Below are positions 61,901 to 64,000 of a DNA stretch of 64,000 nucleotides, piece after piece; the first letter of the stretch is position 1, and every line of letters starts with the position of its first letter. The DNA is from Brachycybe producta (lineage: Eukaryota > Arthropoda > Diplopoda > Playtdesmida > Andrognathidae). The DNA lies in NCBI GenBank assembly GCA_036925085.1, contig JAUPFP010000007.1:6052058-6116057 (forward strand), given 5' to 3'. The notes below the pieces were generated by a model. It made no database searches. It was not told the origin of the DNA and saw only the letters and a program-made list of their open reading frames with translations. The position numbers and the translations under genes are program-made.

Positions 61901-64000
61901 AAGCGTAAAAAAGCGTAAAAAAATCGTAAAAAAGCGTAAAAAAAGCGTAAAAAACCGTAAAAAAAAGCGTAAAAAAGCGTAAAAAAAGTGTAAACGAGCT
62001 TAAAAAAGCTTAAAAAATCGTAAAAAAGCGGAAAAAAGCGTAAAAAACAGCGTAAAAAAGCGTAAAAAGCGTAAAAAAGCGTAAAAAGCGTAAAAAAGCG
62101 TAAAAAAAGCTTAAAAAAGCTTAAAAAAAGCATAAAAAGCGTAAAAAAAGCGTAAAAAAAAGCGTAAAAAAGCTTAAAAAAAGCGTAAAAAAGGGTAAAA
62201 AAGCGTAAAAAAGCGTAAAAAAAGCGTATAAAAGCGTAAAAAAAGCGTAAATAAAGCGTATAAACGTTTAAAAAAGCGTAAAAAAGCGTAAAAAAGCGTA
62301 AACAAGCGTAAAAAAGCGTAAAAAAGCGTAAAAAAGCGTAAAAAAAGCGTAAAAAAGCGTTAAAAAAAGCGTTAAAAAAAAGCGTAAAAAAGCGTAAAAA
62401 AAGCATAAAAAAGCGTAAAAAAGCGTAAAAAATCGTAAAAAAGCGTAAAAAGCGTAAAACAGCGTAAAAAGCGTAAAAAAGCATAAAAAATCGTAATAAC
62501 AGCATAAATAAAGCGTATAAACTTTTAAAAAAGCGTAAAAAAGCGTAAAACGCGTAAAAAAGCGGAAAAAAGCGTAAATAAAGCGTATAAACGTTTAAAA
62601 AAGCGTAAAAAAGCGTAAAAAAAGCGTAAAAAAGCGTAAAAAAAGCGTAAAAAAGCGTAAAAAAGCGTAAAAACAGCGTAAAAAAGCGTAAAAAGCGTAA
62701 AAAAGCGTAAAAAAGCGTAATAAAGCTTAAAAAAGCGGAAAAAAGCGGAAAAAAGCGTAAAAAAGCTTTAAAAAAGCGTAAAAAAGCGTAAAAAAAGCTT
62801 AAAAAAGCGTAAAAAAAGTGTAAAAAAGCGTAAAAAAAAGCGTAAAAAAAGCGTAAAAAAAGCGTAAAAAAGCTTAAAAAAGCATAAAAAGCGTAAAAAA
62901 AGCGTAAAAAGCGTAAAAAAGCGTTAAAAAGCGTAAAAAAGCGTAAAAAAAGCGTAAAAAAGCGTAAAAAAGGCGTAAAAAAAGCGTAAAAAAGCGTAAA
63001 AAAGCGTAAAAAAAGCGCAAACGAGCTTAAAAAAGCTTAAAAAAAAGCGTAAAAAAGCGTAAAATAGCGTAAAAACAGCGTAAAAAAGCTTAAAAACAGT
63101 GTTAATAAAGCGTAAAAAAGCGTAAAAAAGCGTAAAAAAAGCGTAAAAAAAGCGTAAAAAAAGCGTAAAAAAAGCGTAAAAAAGCGTAAAAAAGCGTAAA
63201 AAAGCGTAAAAAGCGTAAAAAAGCGTAAAAAAGCGTAAACGAGCTTAAAAAAGCGTAAAAACAGCATAAAAAAGCGTAAAAACAGCGTAAAAAAGCGTAA
63301 AAAAAGCGTAAAAAAGCTTAAAAAAGCATAAAAAGTGTAAAAAAGCGTAAAAAAAGCGTAAAAGAAGCGTAAAAAAGCTTAAAAAAGCGTTAAAAAGCGT
63401 AAAATATCGTAAAAAAACGTAAAAAAACGTAAAAACAGCGTAAAAAAGCGTAAAAAAAGCGTAAAAAAGTGTAAAAAAGCGTAAAAAAAGCGTAAAAAAG
63501 CGTAAAAAAATCGTGAAAAAGCGTAAAAAAGCGTAAAAATAGCGTAAAAACGTAAAACAAGTGTAAACGAGCTTAAAAAAGCTTAAAAAAGCGTAAAAAA
63601 TCGTAAAAAAAGCGGAAAAAAAGCGTAAAAACAGCGTAAAAAAGCGTAAAAAGCGTAAAAAAGCGTAAAAAAAGCGTAAAAAAAGCGTAAAAAGCGTAAA
63701 AAAGCGTAAAAAAGCGTAAAAAAGCGTAAAAAAAGCTTAAAAAAGCATAAAAAGCGTAAAAAAGCGTAAAAAAGCGTAAAAAAAGCGTAAAAAAAGCGTA
63801 AAAAAAGCGTAAAAAAGCTTAAAAAAAGCATAAAAAAGCTTAAAAAAAGCGTAAAAAAGCGTAAGAAAAGCGTAAAAAAGCGGAAAAAAAGCGGAAAAAA
63901 AGCGGAAAAAGCGGAAAAAAAGCGTAAATAAAGCGTAAAAAAGCGTAAAAAAAAGCGTAAAAAAGCGTAAAAAAGCGTAAAAAAAGCGTAAAAAAGCGTA
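58945..64000. repeat. Satellite array of GCGT-A(n) units, 9-11 bp, with ~1.66 kb higher-order period; open at right edge
   Basis: More than 5 kb built almost only of GCGT followed by 5-7 A. Variants are GCTT, GCAT, GCGG, TCGT and ACAGCGT. Unit length is mostly 10 or 11 bp, sometimes 9. Rare variant words recur at regular distances: AAATATCGT at about 60091, 61758 and 63407; GTAAACGAGCTT at about 59902 and 61577; TCGTAATAACAGCAT at 60803 and 62491. This shows a higher-order repeat of about 1.65-1.69 kb. The minus strand has long stop-free Phe/Leu/Tyr-rich frames, which are a by-product of the repeat. Confidence 0.97.

Noticed and set aside
61597..62505. 302-codon minus-strand open frame rich in Phe, Leu, Tyr and Ala, with shorter ones throughout 58.9-63.8 kb
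   Set aside because: It is the translation of the satellite's complement (TTTTTTACGC units), which has few stops. There is no domain and the pattern shifts with unit length, so it is not a gene.
58945..64000. CRISPR-like or telomeric repeat
   Set aside because: There are no unique spacers and the unit (GCGT plus A-tract) is not a known telomere repeat. The context is a eukaryotic satellite.

Overview
The window is nuclear DNA of an invertebrate metazoan. It is strongly AT-rich, its genes are split by canonical GT-AG introns up to about 14 kb long, and the proteins are animal families: a class B1 neuropeptide receptor, a ciliary transport protein, a salt-inducible kinase, a mitochondrial ribosomal protein and a Retriever subunit. 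I cannot name the phylum from sequence alone. Exon joins were worked out by hand from protein similarity and matching splice phases. Every internal junction given below keeps the reading frame.

Layout. (1) 1-19772, minus strand: most of a CRF/DH44-type class B1 GPCR. Its last visible exon ends at 69 and the TM7 and tail exons lie off the left edge. The first coding exon is separated by a ~14 kb intron holding a hAT-type element, a solo-LTR-like insertion, a LINE 3' remnant and several fold-back elements. (2) 19773-22663: intergenic, with a CT microsatellite, a GC-rich hAT-type element with an exact 8-bp target duplication, and a perfect RFX X-box. (3) 22664-24591, plus: IFT46, 11 exons, 361 aa, complete. 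(4) 26381-46197, plus: a SIK-family kinase (SIK2-like), 9 exons, 1027 aa, complete, with introns unusually rich in full palindromic CREs. (5) 46198-52315: ~6 kb with no gene seen, containing a near-perfect long inverted repeat. (6) 52316-54015, minus: mitochondrial ribosomal protein L41, 3 exons, 165 aa. (7) 54324-58529, plus: VPS26C (DSCR3), 9 exons, 299 aa, head-to-head with MRPL41 across a 308-bp shared promoter. (8) 58945-64000: a satellite of 9-11 bp units (GCGT plus an A-tract), running off the right edge, with a higher-order period near 1.65-1.69 kb.

The genes do not form one pathway. Three local relationships stand out. The ciliary gene IFT46 carries a textbook RFX X-box. The SIK gene, whose product in other animals restrains CREB/CRTC signalling, carries 13 perfect TGACGTCA sites in its introns and one upstream, which suggests feedback. 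MRPL41 and VPS26C appear to share a divergent promoter. At least two families of fold-back (MITE-like) repeats are scattered through the introns; one has about eleven copies between 21 and 58 kb. The satellite's A-tract spacing matches the DNA helical repeat, so it is predicted to be strongly curved.
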